A stretch of DNA of 64,000 nt from Candidatus Thorarchaeota archaeon. GTDB taxonomy: Archaea; Asgardarchaeota; Thorarchaeia; Thorarchaeales; Thorarchaeaceae. Shown here in pieces: positions 9,490 to 17,847 of this stretch. A program made the position numbers and the translations under genes. Numbering within the stretch: position 1 is the first letter of the stretch; the number at the start of each line of letters is the position of its first letter. The notes beneath the pieces are model-generated. The model was given only the letters and a program-made list of their open reading frames with translations, was not told the origin of the DNA and did not search any database. The stretch covers positions 29,287 through 93,286 of the forward strand of contig JAEOUN010000085.1 of the NCBI GenBank assembly GCA_016839245.1, read 5' to 3'.

Positions 9490-10920
9490 ATGCTCAAAGT
9501 ATACAACACTTTAACCCGACAGAAGGAAGAATTCGTACCACTTGAACGAAATATTGTTCGTATGTATGTATGTGGGCCTACCGTCTATGATTATCCTCAC
9601 ATAGGCAATGCAAGATCCTTCGCAGTATTCGATACTATTCGCAAGTATCTCGAATATCTTGGGTATCGTGTTCAATACATCACTAATTTCACTGACGTTG
9701 ATGACAAGATGATTACTCGTGCGAATGAACAGGGAATTACAATTGGAGAACTCGCATCGAAGTTCATCGCTGAATACAGACTCATAGCTCAACAATTGAA
9801 CTTGAAGCCCGCTACTGTCAATCCACGAGCGACAGAACATATCGACGATATCATCGAAATGGTCGAATTGATTGTGAAGCACGGGAAAGGGTATGTTGTT
9901 GATGGTGATGTTTACTTCGATGTCAGTGAATGGGACAGATATGGTATACTCTCAAAAGTCAATCTTGAGGACTCAGGAGTTGCACGTGTCGAAACTGATG
10001 ATAAGAAGCAAGATCCGAGAGACTTTGCTCTCTGGAAAACAGAAAAGCCAGGAGAACCGTCGTGGGACAGTCCATGGGGAAAAGGTCGCCCAGGTTGGCA
10101 TGCTGAATGTTCAGTAATGGGACGCCACTATCTAGGACTTCCATTTGATATTCATGGAGGAGGTGAAGATCTTATCTTTCCACATCATGAAAATGAAATC
10201 GCCCAATCCTCTGCAGCATATGGTATTGACACGCCAATCAAATATTGGCTACATAATGGATTCCTAACTATTGATAGTGAAAAGATGTCTAAAAGCGAGC
10301 AGAACTTCTCTACAGCAAGAGAGGTCTTAGACAATTATCCACATCAAGCAGTCAGGCTTTATTTAGTATCAGCTCAATATAGACAACCACTTGATTACAA
10401 CGATGGAGCGTTGAGACAATCGATTCAATCCCTTGATCGTATCAAGAATGCAGTAAGTACAATCAAAGGGCGGATCTCAATTCTTGAACGAACTGGTAGT
10501 CATGAATCAAAAGTAGATAGGAAACTTGAACAGGCGTCAAAGAAAGTCCGTGAGGATTTTGAAGCGGCGATGAATGATGACTTTAATACACCAGGTGCAT
10601 TAGCTGAGATCTTCACATTCATCAGAGAAATAAACAGTCATACAAATGATGTTGGTGGTGCCGCAGTCCTTCGTGAAGCACTCGCGGTTCTATCGGAGTT
10701 AGTTGGTATTCTTGGTGTTGACCTCGGAACCAGTGAGTCTGATGATTCAGGGGCATCTGCGGATAAACTAAAGGGAGTGGTTGAGTTCCTCCTTGAACTT
10801 CGAGAAGAAGCTCGTAAGACCAAGAATTTCGCGCTTGCTGATGAAATCAGAGACCGTCTAGGTAAACTCGGGATTGTGGTTGCTGATACAAAGGATGGTC
10901 CAACGTGGAAATTTGAATAA
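9490..10920 (+). CDS. cysS: Cysteinyl-tRNA synthetase
   Basis: 476 residues from the ATG at 9490; a GTG two codons earlier (9484) is also in frame. Class I aminoacyl-tRNA synthetase that charges tRNA-Cys. The HIGH motif appears as PHIGN (residues 36-40) and KMSKS at 265-269. Zinc ligands fit Cys28 (YVCGPTVYD), a Cys in AECSVMG and the FPHHENE segment. The C-terminal anticodon-binding helical region follows (about 310-476). Length and motif order match bacterial and archaeal CysRS. The start at 9490 is chosen because CysRS proteins normally begin a few residues before the YNTLTR segment. It stands alone with its own promoter. Confidence 0.95.
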   Translation: MLKVYNTLTRQKEEFVPLERNIVRMYVCGPTVYDYPHIGNARSFAVFDTIRKYLEYLGYRVQYITNFTDVDDKMITRANEQGITIGELASKFIAEYRLIAQQLNLKPATVNPRATEHIDDIIEMVELIVKHGKGYVVDGDVYFDVSEWDRYGILSKVNLEDSGVARVETDDKKQDPRDFALWKTEKPGEPSWDSPWGKGRPGWHAECSVMGRHYLGLPFDIHGGGEDLIFPHHENEIAQSSAAYGIDTPIKYWLHNGFLTIDSEKMSKSEQNFSTAREVLDNYPHQAVRLYLVSAQYRQPLDYNDGALRQSIQSLDRIKNAVSTIKGRISILERTGSHESKVDRKLEQASKKVREDFEAAMNDDFNTPGALAEIFTFIREINSHTNDVGGAAVLREALAVLSELVGILGVDLGTSESDDSGASADKLKGVVEFLLELREEARKTKNFALADEIRDRLGKLGIVVADTKDGPTWKFE

Positions 10921-10928
10921 AAAACATA

Positions 10929-11010
10929 GTTGAGAACCAGCACTGGATGAATACATAGGAATAAAGATGTAGACTGTGTAGGACAACCTTGCAAGGGTTG
11001 CTGGTTCAAC
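10929..11010. repeat. Imperfect inverted repeat with internal hairpin in the cysS-ABC gap
   Basis: GTTGAGAACCAGCA (10929-10942) is nearly complementary to TGCTGGTTCAAC (10999-11010), with two unpaired bases, so the 82-base stretch could fold into one long hairpin. Within the right arm, GGGTTG and CAACCC (10995-11012) can pair alternatively. It lies directly after the cysS stop, so it may be a terminator-like or processed 3' structure, or a small structured RNA. There is no T-run after it, and it does not fit a tRNA cloverleaf. Confidence 0.3.
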
Positions 11011-11033
11011 CCCAAATATTGCGCCGCACAGAT

Positions 11034-11089
11034 AATTTATATTCACTCAATTTTATTCTTTACCATAATAATGTAAACTTTTACATTAT
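11034..11089 (+). promoter_or_regulatory. Promoter with perfect palindromic operator before the ABC exporter operon
   Basis: A TATA-like AATTTATATT (11034-11043) is followed at the expected initiation region by a perfect inverted repeat: ATAATGTAAA (11068-11077), two bases, then TTTACATTAT (11080-11089). The ABC ATPase start codon is only five bases further on. A dyad overlapping the initiation site is where an archaeal repressor would block transcription. No dedicated regulator gene is adjacent, so the binding protein is unknown. Confidence 0.6.
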
Positions 11090-11094
11090 CAAAC

Positions 11095-11880
11095 ATGTGC
11101 GTAAAGATGACTCACAACGAAATTGTAATTCATACAGATAGATTGTCAAAGAATTTTGATTCCATTCAGGCGGTCAGAGACCTCAATCTGGAAGTATATT
11201 CGGGTAATAGATTTGGTTTTCTTGGTCCCAATGGAGCAGGAAAGACTACAACAGTTCGGATGCTTTCAGGACTCTTGAAACAGACTGAGGGTTTTGCACA
11301 GGTCTGTGGATTTGACATAAGTTCTCAAAGAAATGAAATCAAGGAAATAACTGGAATTCTACCTGAATCTCCTGGTTTGTATTCCAAACTCTCAGCCGTT
11401 GAGTTTCTCGAATTTATTGGAGCTCTGAATTATATGAGTGGAGAATCTCTGCATCGGAGAATCGATGCTCTTCTAGGAATCCTAGGTCTCGAGGGTAGAC
11501 AGAATGATCTATTGGAATCGTATTCTTCAGGAATGAAACAGAAAGTTCTGGTTGCATCAACTTTGTTACATGAACCAAAACTCGTCTTTCTTGATGAACC
11601 AACTTCACGGTTAGATCCTGCTGCGAGTGCGCTTGTAAAAGACCTAATTCTGGTTCTTTCAGAAGAAACAGATACGACATTCTTCATCTGTACCCACATG
11701 ACAAGTTTCGCTGAAGATACCTGCGATGTCATTGGTATACTAAATGAGGGTCAATTGACAACCTTGGGAGCACCTCAGGATATAGTCAATCAGCTAGGTG
11801 TTAATAATCTTGAAGATGCATATCTAAAGATTGTAGGTGGTCAGATTGATAGAGAAAAACTCCTGAGTTGGAGGCAGTAG
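11095..11880 (+). CDS. ABC transporter ATP-binding protein
   Basis: 261 residues with a complete ABC ATPase set: Walker A GPNGAGKT (44-51), Q-loop region, signature YSSGMKQK, Walker B LVFLDEPTSRLDP and a switch His in CTHMTSF. The sequence resembles the CcmA/NatA branch that partners ABC-2 type permeases, and the permease follows one base after the stop. A pair like this normally exports a lipid, ion, drug or peptide. The neighbouring extracellular peptidase makes a peptide-related role attractive, but that is inference. The ATG at 11095 is used; a second ATG at 11107 is possible. Expression is probably controlled by the palindrome immediately upstream. Confidence 0.9.
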   Translation: MCVKMTHNEIVIHTDRLSKNFDSIQAVRDLNLEVYSGNRFGFLGPNGAGKTTTVRMLSGLLKQTEGFAQVCGFDISSQRNEIKEITGILPESPGLYSKLSAVEFLEFIGALNYMSGESLHRRIDALLGILGLEGRQNDLLESYSSGMKQKVLVASTLLHEPKLVFLDEPTSRLDPAASALVKDLILVLSEETDTTFFICTHMTSFAEDTCDVIGILNEGQLTTLGAPQDIVNQLGVNNLEDAYLKIVGGQIDREKLLSWRQ

Positions 11881-11881
11881 A

Positions 11882-13528
11882 TTGGTTGGAACTTGGTGGC
11901 CTATAGCAAAAGCTGAATTCCTTGTACGTACTGCGAAACTTCACAGAGCGAGGAAGTTACTATACCCGGGATTGATAGTAGTATCAGTTCTCATCGTACT
12001 ATTTGGCATTCCCAACATCGTTTCGTTCTTTCTAAGCGAATATGGAAGCGGATTCGATTTGCTACTTGCAACATCCCTACCAAGTCTAATGAGAACGATG
12101 ATGTTAGTGATTTGGCTGATGGTTCTGATTATACCTCTTTCCAACAGTCTAGAGAATCTTAAGACAGATCAGTGGGAGATTCTATTTAGTAGCAATGTGA
12201 AAACGAGAGATATTCTCTTTGGATCATACCTAGGCAAAGTCCCTGTTTACGGTCTGATTACTCTTGTCTTATCATCGGTTATTGTAGCGCCCTTTGTGTA
12301 TGCTTACAATGTTTCGATCATCGGACAATTACTAATGTACGCAATTCTCATACTATTTGGCATCACCACAATTTGGATTTCTAATGTAGTCGGTACTGCT
12401 TTGCATGCAAAGATAGGGCAATCACCCCGTGGTGATGATATTGCAAAGGCACTCAGCTGGGCAATGGTTCCTATCATGTTCCTGCCCTCAATGAGTGCAA
12501 TATATTGGACAGAATCAATAGTTTCACTAATGGGACTAGAGATATCAATGCTACTCCCATCCACATGGGTTGCTGATCTCCTCACCTGGATTTCCATCAG
12601 TGAGAGTTCACTCCTGCCGTCATCTATTGCAAATATTCAGAATTATTGGATTCAAATCAGCCCAGTAATTAGTCTGGCATTAATCTGTGGATTTGTATTT
12701 GCAGTCTATGTTATAGGATTTAGAAGCGCAGACTCTCTATTCACAATGGAGGCTGGTTTTGGATCAAACAAAGTGACCACAGTCGGTCGAGAAAACATTG
12801 GTATTCGAGGTGTTAGGAGAATATTTGGCTCTAATTTTGGAATCATTGTTGCAACATCATTGAAGGATTATACACGAAAACTTCAGAATGTAGCAAAGAT
12901 ATCCTATGCAATATTCCTGAGTCTCATGATTCCCTTACTTCTCTCTACAGGACCAATGACGAATGTTATAGATGATCCTATCTTCATTCCTGTTATGAGT
13001 TGTCTATCAATAGGCATGATGTTGGGCATATTTGGAGGTATTGTCTTTGGCGGAATAGGTCTGCTTGATAGTCAAGATCAACTCTGGATATTGAAGGGTT
13101 CTCCAGCAGGAATACCGAGATTCATCGCTGCGAGAGTTCTCTCGTACATGATGCTGGCAAGCATTATAGCTCTGCTACCCTCTGTTTTCACTGGAATCCT
13201 TTTACAATTCACACTATCGACTATTGTACTGATGTTTGTATTTGTCTACACTATTGTAGTAAGTGGGATATTCATTGGAGTGGGAATCACTGCCTTCAAT
13301 CCATCATACGACGACACATCCAGTAGTGCGTTTACGATTAACACAGTTGCAACTATTCTCATAACAATGATATCTCTGATGGCAGGTCTTATTCCTGGCG
13401 TCTTAACAGCAATAACTCAAGGATCTATAGCCCCAGCCCTAACGATTGCAGTCATTCCAGCACCAATCATCGGTCTGATCATCCTGATTGCAGGATCTAT
13501 CAAGCTCAACATATCGGAGGTCGTGTAG
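11882..13528 (+). CDS. ABC-2 type membrane permease
   Basis: 548 residues with about twelve hydrophobic segments in two blocks of six (about 28-270 and 325-545), so one chain probably supplies both halves of the membrane channel. A cytoplasmic stretch around residues 280-330 separates the blocks. It starts at TTG one base after the ATPase stop and is followed three bases later by the C39-like peptidase, indicating one transcript. The substrate cannot be read from the sequence. Confidence 0.8.
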   Translation: MVGTWWPIAKAEFLVRTAKLHRARKLLYPGLIVVSVLIVLFGIPNIVSFFLSEYGSGFDLLLATSLPSLMRTMMLVIWLMVLIIPLSNSLENLKTDQWEILFSSNVKTRDILFGSYLGKVPVYGLITLVLSSVIVAPFVYAYNVSIIGQLLMYAILILFGITTIWISNVVGTALHAKIGQSPRGDDIAKALSWAMVPIMFLPSMSAIYWTESIVSLMGLEISMLLPSTWVADLLTWISISESSLLPSSIANIQNYWIQISPVISLALICGFVFAVYVIGFRSADSLFTMEAGFGSNKVTTVGRENIGIRGVRRIFGSNFGIIVATSLKDYTRKLQNVAKISYAIFLSLMIPLLLSTGPMTNVIDDPIFIPVMSCLSIGMMLGIFGGIVFGGIGLLDSQDQLWILKGSPAGIPRFIAARVLSYMMLASIIALLPSVFTGILLQFTLSTIVLMFVFVYTIVVSGIFIGVGITAFNPSYDDTSSSAFTINTVATILITMISLMAGLIPGVLTAITQGSIAPALTIAVIPAPIIGLIILIAGSIKLNISEVV

Positions 13529-13531
13529 AAA

Positions 13532-15031
13532 ATGCAAACCAAGCATAAAGTTGTATTTTTACTAGTAATCATCTTACCACTAGTTACAATCCCTCTTGGA
13601 ATGAAAGTAGACAATAGTAACATACAACAGATTGAGACCAATCAGGTAAGTCAGGCGTTAGATGCATATTACATACAAGATGTGCCATATGTCTGGCAAG
13701 AGGTGAATGGTTACTGTGCTTCAGCAGCAATATCAATGGTTCTCCAAAGTATGGGCATGGACTTGGATTTACATGACCTCTTTTCAGCGATGGGGACGGG
13801 TTTCTCTGCAATGTATATCGGTATTGAAGAAACTAGAAGCTTCTATCCAGGAGTATTGATTCGACAACCAGAATATTTTCAATTCTTCTTCGACCTTTAC
13901 GGTCTAGAATTTACTACCTATCTGGATACAAGGCAACCCTTTGGGCGGGGAGGTGCTGACAACTATGACAGACTTAGTGTGAAATACATCGACTTTGCAA
14001 ACTCAACAACTCCAGCTCCATTTGATATAGTTAGAGATACGATAAGTTCTAGCATTCCCCTTGCAGTTGCAGTTGACCTCTATTATCTTCCGCCAGAAGA
14101 TTATGCGGATTATAAGCAATATGGAGCACCATTAGACGCATGGGGTGTATCTCATTTTATCACAATTGTCGGGTATAATGATACTTCACAGGAAATCTAC
14201 ATTCAGGACCCAGGTGTTGGGCTGTTCGGAGATGATGCAGGATATCCTGATGATGGAAGATGGAACTACACAATGTCATATGTCGATTTCAACAGGGCAT
14301 GGCAAAGTGCAGGGTATGTTACCTTCAAACTCACGCAAGGAACAGGTCCTGTTGATAACTTTGAAGACAGACTTGGTGAGTATCTCATTGAAAGACTTCG
14401 AGGAGACCGCACAGGATACTTTAAGGAATTTGACGCCTTTTATCTCAGCCCTGGAAAGAGTGCTGTCAGGGGATTGGGACTCGATCTAACTGTTGATAGT
14501 ATTGCAGAGTATGCAAGATATTTTCAGGAAGTTAACAAGGACAAAGCATTACTGAGCTTAGGTCATAGCATGGAAATGTTCCTAACTATTCAGTATCATG
14601 GATATCTCCATGGTTTAGACACAATTCAAGACATACTTCCCGGAGTAGATCTAACTGCTTTCATCGATGCAGCTGATGATGCGTTACCACATTTTGAAGC
14701 ACTCACCTGCGACAAATCAATACAGACTCTTGTAGGAATAAAATCAAGAGATACTCTCATTTTCAATACCTTTGAAGATATTGCCCTAGAATTCCAATCC
14801 TCAGGAAATCTAGAGGAGTCAATCAGAAATCATCAAGATGGGCTAGATGAGATACATGACCACCTCTTCGATATTGCAGATTGTTGGGATGCAGCAGCAG
14901 ATGCTCTTGAAGTGGCACTAGACTTGCCGAATGATGCTGAACCACTGGATGCATCGATGCCTATAGTGATTACAGGTTCAGCAATCCTAATTCTAGCTAT
15001 CGCAATCTGTCTTGTTAGACAAAGAAAATAA
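13532..15031 (+). CDS. Membrane-anchored C39-like cysteine peptidase
   Basis: 499 residues. A signal peptide (about 1-23) and a C-terminal membrane helix (about 472-493) followed by RQRK place the protein outside the cell, anchored in the membrane. Residues 45-270 form a papain-like C39-type peptidase domain with Cys62 (NGYCASAA), an upstream Gln (WQEVNGYC), His208 (SHFITIVGY) and Asp226 (IYIQDPG). C39 peptidases classically remove double-glycine leaders from exported peptides, but there the domain is cytoplasmic and fused to the transporter; here it is a separate, outward-facing protein. The remaining region (280-465) is helical and of unknown role. Third gene of the ABC exporter operon; no substrate gene is obvious. 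Confidence 0.75.
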   Translation: MQTKHKVVFLLVIILPLVTIPLGMKVDNSNIQQIETNQVSQALDAYYIQDVPYVWQEVNGYCASAAISMVLQSMGMDLDLHDLFSAMGTGFSAMYIGIEETRSFYPGVLIRQPEYFQFFFDLYGLEFTTYLDTRQPFGRGGADNYDRLSVKYIDFANSTTPAPFDIVRDTISSSIPLAVAVDLYYLPPEDYADYKQYGAPLDAWGVSHFITIVGYNDTSQEIYIQDPGVGLFGDDAGYPDDGRWNYTMSYVDFNRAWQSAGYVTFKLTQGTGPVDNFEDRLGEYLIERLRGDRTGYFKEFDAFYLSPGKSAVRGLGLDLTVDSIAEYARYFQEVNKDKALLSLGHSMEMFLTIQYHGYLHGLDTIQDILPGVDLTAFIDAADDALPHFEALTCDKSIQTLVGIKSRDTLIFNTFEDIALEFQSSGNLEESIRNHQDGLDEIHDHLFDIADCWDAAADALEVALDLPNDAEPLDASMPIVITGSAILILAIAICLVRQRK

Positions 15032-15035
15032 TGAA

Positions 15036-15072
15036 GAGAGAGGATCACTCTAGTCCTCTCACTTTTTTTCTA
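15036..15072 (+). terminator. Hairpin and T-run after the ABC/C39 operon
   Basis: GAGAGGA (15038-15044) pairs with TCCTCTC (15054-15060), followed by ACTTTTTTTC. It lies directly after the stop of the peptidase gene and overlaps the end of the convergent larA-like gene. Confidence 0.65.
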
Positions 15073-16452
15073 ATGAATCTGGTTTTTTACATTAATCAGG
15101 AGACCTGGATCATCCAAGACATAGATTCTTGGTTTTGGATTCTCTTTGAGAAATCTATTAACGAGGTCTCTGAGTATCTTCTGGACTTCATGAGGATTGT
15201 CAGGTTTACAGCCCTCCATTCTATAGATACTACGAAGTTCACCAGGATCAAGACCACTAACGACTTTAATATTGCCTTCTGCAACATCAAGAAGTATACG
15301 AAAGAGGTCAGGAGGTTTTTGATTACCTATCTTGAATGTCTTCTCAGAGCCATAGGTTTCAATGACAAATTTCAGAGCATCTTGGACTTCCATATCCTTT
15401 GCGGCTTCCATTGCTTCTTCGTAAGCGGCACTACCAATGCCATCCTCGCATGGAGCCAAGAGAACAATCCATCCTTTGCTGTCATGTCGAATAGCATTCC
15501 AGGCTGCATGTATCCCTTTACCAGCTTGATAGAGGTTGACACCCAGCTCGCCTACTGATACGAAGACGAGGTCGCCAGGTTTGTCAACATCAACAACACG
15601 GAGCTGACGTAGTGGAGGTGATGCTGCTTTGTGACACTCAATGATATCTCCCGCTTGAAGATAGACTATCTCTCCATCATTTACAATTGCATCCACACAG
15701 AAAATCGGGATTCTCTCTTTCATCTTGGATGTAATCTCAATCATATCTTCAATGACCGGATTGCCTTTGACATTACCAAGTCGACAGCCATCATGGAAAC
15801 CTTTCTCAAGATCAAACATTCTAGGATGGTTAATCCTGATGGTTTCACGACCAGCAACACCAGGACAAAATATTTTGACCGTACCTGCTTGTCCTGCGAA
15901 ATAGTGGTACTCACTATCAGAAAGAGGAATCAAAAGACATGACGAAAGAACCTGATCATCAATCAGGATAGGAGTTCCTCTAATAGTGACCCCAACATTC
16001 GAATTGCCACTATCACAATTATGAGTTAGAACATTATCGCCCCATTCTTTGTAGATCTCAGGTCCAAGAATTCTATCTTGAACTTCTCTTGGACTCGCAA
16101 TAGCATGGGAGCCACTTGAAATGATGATATTGATGTCTTCTTTTCGAACTCCTAACTTGAGAAGGCGTTCTGCAATTATTGGAAGCAGTACTTTCGTATG
16201 GATATTTGGACGAGTTTTGTCATCAACCATAAACAAGATACGCTTTCCATTGCTATAGACCTCCTTAACGAGTTCATTGAATGGTTTCGAACCAAGAGGT
16301 TTATCGAGGACTTGATTTAGTTTAGCCCTCAAGTCAGAAAAATCTGGTTTGTATTCGTCAACCCGTAAGATAGTTACATCATGTATGTCTTTTGGGATGA
16401 AATCATCTATGATTTGATCGCCATATTTCAATGGAGTTTTGTGATAGGTCAT
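15070..16452 (-). CDS. larA: LarA-family nickel-pincer-dependent racemase/epimerase
   Basis: 460 residues from the ATG at 16452; a GTG four codons earlier is also in frame. LarA enzymes invert a hydroxyl-bearing carbon (lactate and other 2-hydroxy acids) using a nickel-pincer nucleotide bound to a Lys. The key residues keep the spacing of lactate racemase: His116 (GSHAIA), His183 (YHYFAG), Lys193 (GTVKIF) and His209 (IRINH), with Lys 10 after His183 and His 16 after Lys. The segment DDKTRPNIH is typical of the N-terminal domain. Cofactor-making LarB, LarC and LarE are not in this window. The substrate is unknown, since most LarA homologues do not act on lactate. The gene is monocistronic here and converges with the C39 operon. 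Confidence 0.8.
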   Translation of the reverse strand: MTYHKTPLKYGDQIIDDFIPKDIHDVTILRVDEYKPDFSDLRAKLNQVLDKPLGSKPFNELVKEVYSNGKRILFMVDDKTRPNIHTKVLLPIIAERLLKLGVRKEDINIIISSGSHAIASPREVQDRILGPEIYKEWGDNVLTHNCDSGNSNVGVTIRGTPILIDDQVLSSCLLIPLSDSEYHYFAGQAGTVKIFCPGVAGRETIRINHPRMFDLEKGFHDGCRLGNVKGNPVIEDMIEITSKMKERIPIFCVDAIVNDGEIVYLQAGDIIECHKAASPPLRQLRVVDVDKPGDLVFVSVGELGVNLYQAGKGIHAAWNAIRHDSKGWIVLLAPCEDGIGSAAYEEAMEAAKDMEVQDALKFVIETYGSEKTFKIGNQKPPDLFRILLDVAEGNIKVVSGLDPGELRSIYRMEGCKPDNPHEVQKILRDLVNRFLKENPKPRIYVLDDPGLLINVKNQIH

Positions 16453-16555
16453 ACCATTCCCCACATGCTGGAATTATTCCCACTTGTTAACGCTTACGGT
16501 TTGTACGAAGATTTGTTGAAGTACTCGTGCCAAATTATGAGGTTGTTTCCCTATT

Positions 16556-16601
16556 GGGTATACTTATTAGTTAGTCAAATCAAACTTAGACGGGACTAAC
16601 T
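16556..16601 (+). promoter_or_regulatory. feo promoter with DtxR-like half-sites
   Basis: TATA-like GTATACTTAT (about 16556-16565) is followed by AGTTAGTC (16569-16576) and its exact inverse GACTAACT (16594-16601), separated by 17 bases. The wider halves TTAGTTAG and CTAACTTA resemble the arms of the DtxR/IdeR consensus (TTAGGTTAG...CTAACCTAA). The last gene of the operon encodes a DtxR-family regulator, so autoregulated repression by iron-bound DtxR is a natural reading. Confidence 0.5.
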
Positions 16602-16651
16602 TATGTTTGGCGTCTGTCACACGCAAGTCCAAAGGCCAAGGAGGTGCTTGA

Positions 16652-17038
16652 ATGGACGACATAGGGACTAAAACAGAGACATTGACAAAGAAGACATTGA
16701 TATCAGTTAAGTCAGGCACAATATGCAAATTAGTCGCCATCTCAGAAGAGGGAGGGAAACAAAGCAGGTGGTTAAAACATAAACACAGAGGATGGGGAGA
16801 ACGAAGACATGGACATCATTGGTTCAGACCAGGATTTCAAAAGAAACATTGGCCAGATGAGTCAAGTATACTGAAACGCTTGTTGGATTTAGGCTTGACA
16901 AAAGGTTGTCCGTTCAAAGTAGTCCAAGGAAGTCACATGGGACCAGTTCTTGTTGAAGTACGTGGAACGAGAATTGCACTAGGTCACGGGCTGGCTAGAA
17001 GACTGATGATTGAGGAAATAGAGGGATTGAGTGAATGA
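16652..17038 (+). CDS. feoA: FeoA-domain protein with histidine-rich insertion
   Basis: 128 residues. FeoA proteins are small SH3-like partners of the ferrous-iron transporter FeoB. The fold is visible in two parts: SVKSGTICKLVAI (about 19-31) and the C-terminal LLDLGLTKGCPFKVVQGSHMGPVLVEVRGTRIALGHGLARRL (about 77-118). Between them lies a long, basic insertion with many His and Trp (about 40-72, including HKHRGWGERRHGHHWF), absent from ordinary 75-85-residue FeoA proteins and a plausible metal-binding loop. It has an excellent AAGGAGG ribosome-binding site and overlaps the next gene by four bases (ATGA), indicating translational coupling. Confidence 0.85.
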   Translation: MDDIGTKTETLTKKTLISVKSGTICKLVAISEEGGKQSRWLKHKHRGWGERRHGHHWFRPGFQKKHWPDESSILKRLLDLGLTKGCPFKVVQGSHMGPVLVEVRGTRIALGHGLARRLMIEEIEGLSE

Positions 17039-17847
17039 AGGTTCGTGTCGCACTCATTGGAAATCCCAATGTTGGTAAGTCCGTAATCTTCAACGCGCTG
17101 ACCGGAATGAAACAGCACACGGGGAATTGGCCAGGAAAGACTGTTGAGAAAAAAGAGGGTTATTACACATACAAAGAATATGAGTTTGAAGTTGTCGATT
17201 TACCAGGTGTGTATAGCCTAAGTGCAGTTTCAGAGGATGAACGTATAGCACGGCAGTACATCGTTGATCATCGCCCAGATGTTGTCGTGGACATCCTAAA
17301 TGTATCCCAGCTTGAGAGAAATCTATACTTGACGCTACTATTAATTGAACTTCAAGTGAATCTTGTAGTCGTTTTAAATATGTACGATGTTGTTCAGGCA
17401 CGTGGTGATAAAATTGACTTGGATTCGCTTTCAAGGAAACTTGGAGCTCCAGTAATCACGACCACTGCTACCAAGAAAGAAGGATTAGATGAACTCAAAG
17501 ATAAAATTCTAGAAGTCGCTCCAAAACATGTTTTAGAGAACTCAAAAGTAAATGGTGAAGTAATAGACCATTTACCCGGAGACCTGGACATTGATCATCT
17601 ACATTATCATCCGAAATTCCATCACCATGGAGAATTTGAACGTCTAAAACCTCCAACAATAAAGTACAGCCCTAGTATCGAATCTAAATTAAAAACAATC
17701 GTGACAATCCTTGAAAATGATAAAGAATTGCTGGATAGATTTCCTCCACGATGGTTGGCTTTGAAACTACTCGAGAGAGATGATGAGATTTTAGCTCTCA
17801 TAGTCAATCCTGAATTGAAGAAGAAAATTCTGGAGGTCAAACTATGA
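17035..17847 (+). CDS. feoB: FeoB, N-terminal GTPase part (split gene)
   Basis: 270 residues corresponding only to the cytosolic G-protein part of FeoB. Visible motifs are G1 GNPNVGKS (9-16), G2 region with TGNWPGKTVE, G3 DLPGVYSL and G4 NMYD, followed by the helical regulatory domain. A His-rich linker segment (HHLHYHPKFHHHGEF-like, about 182-202) is inserted in the second half. In most organisms this domain is fused to the membrane channel; here the frame ends at 17847 and the channel starts in an overlapping ATG at 17844. The overlap and good conservation on both sides argue for a true split rather than a sequencing frameshift. Confidence 0.85.
   Translation: MKVRVALIGNPNVGKSVIFNALTGMKQHTGNWPGKTVEKKEGYYTYKEYEFEVVDLPGVYSLSAVSEDERIARQYIVDHRPDVVVDILNVSQLERNLYLTLLLIELQVNLVVVLNMYDVVQARGDKIDLDSLSRKLGAPVITTTATKKEGLDELKDKILEVAPKHVLENSKVNGEVIDHLPGDLDIDHLHYHPKFHHHGEFERLKPPTIKYSPSIESKLKTIVTILENDKELLDRFPPRWLALKLLERDDEILALIVNPELKKKILEVKL

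Noticed and set aside
10981..11020. Possible tRNA 3' half (GGTTCAACCCC resembles a T-loop)
   Set aside because: No matching acceptor stem, D-arm or anticodon arm could be arranged over 70-90 bases, and the stretch fits better as the right arm of the local inverted repeat.
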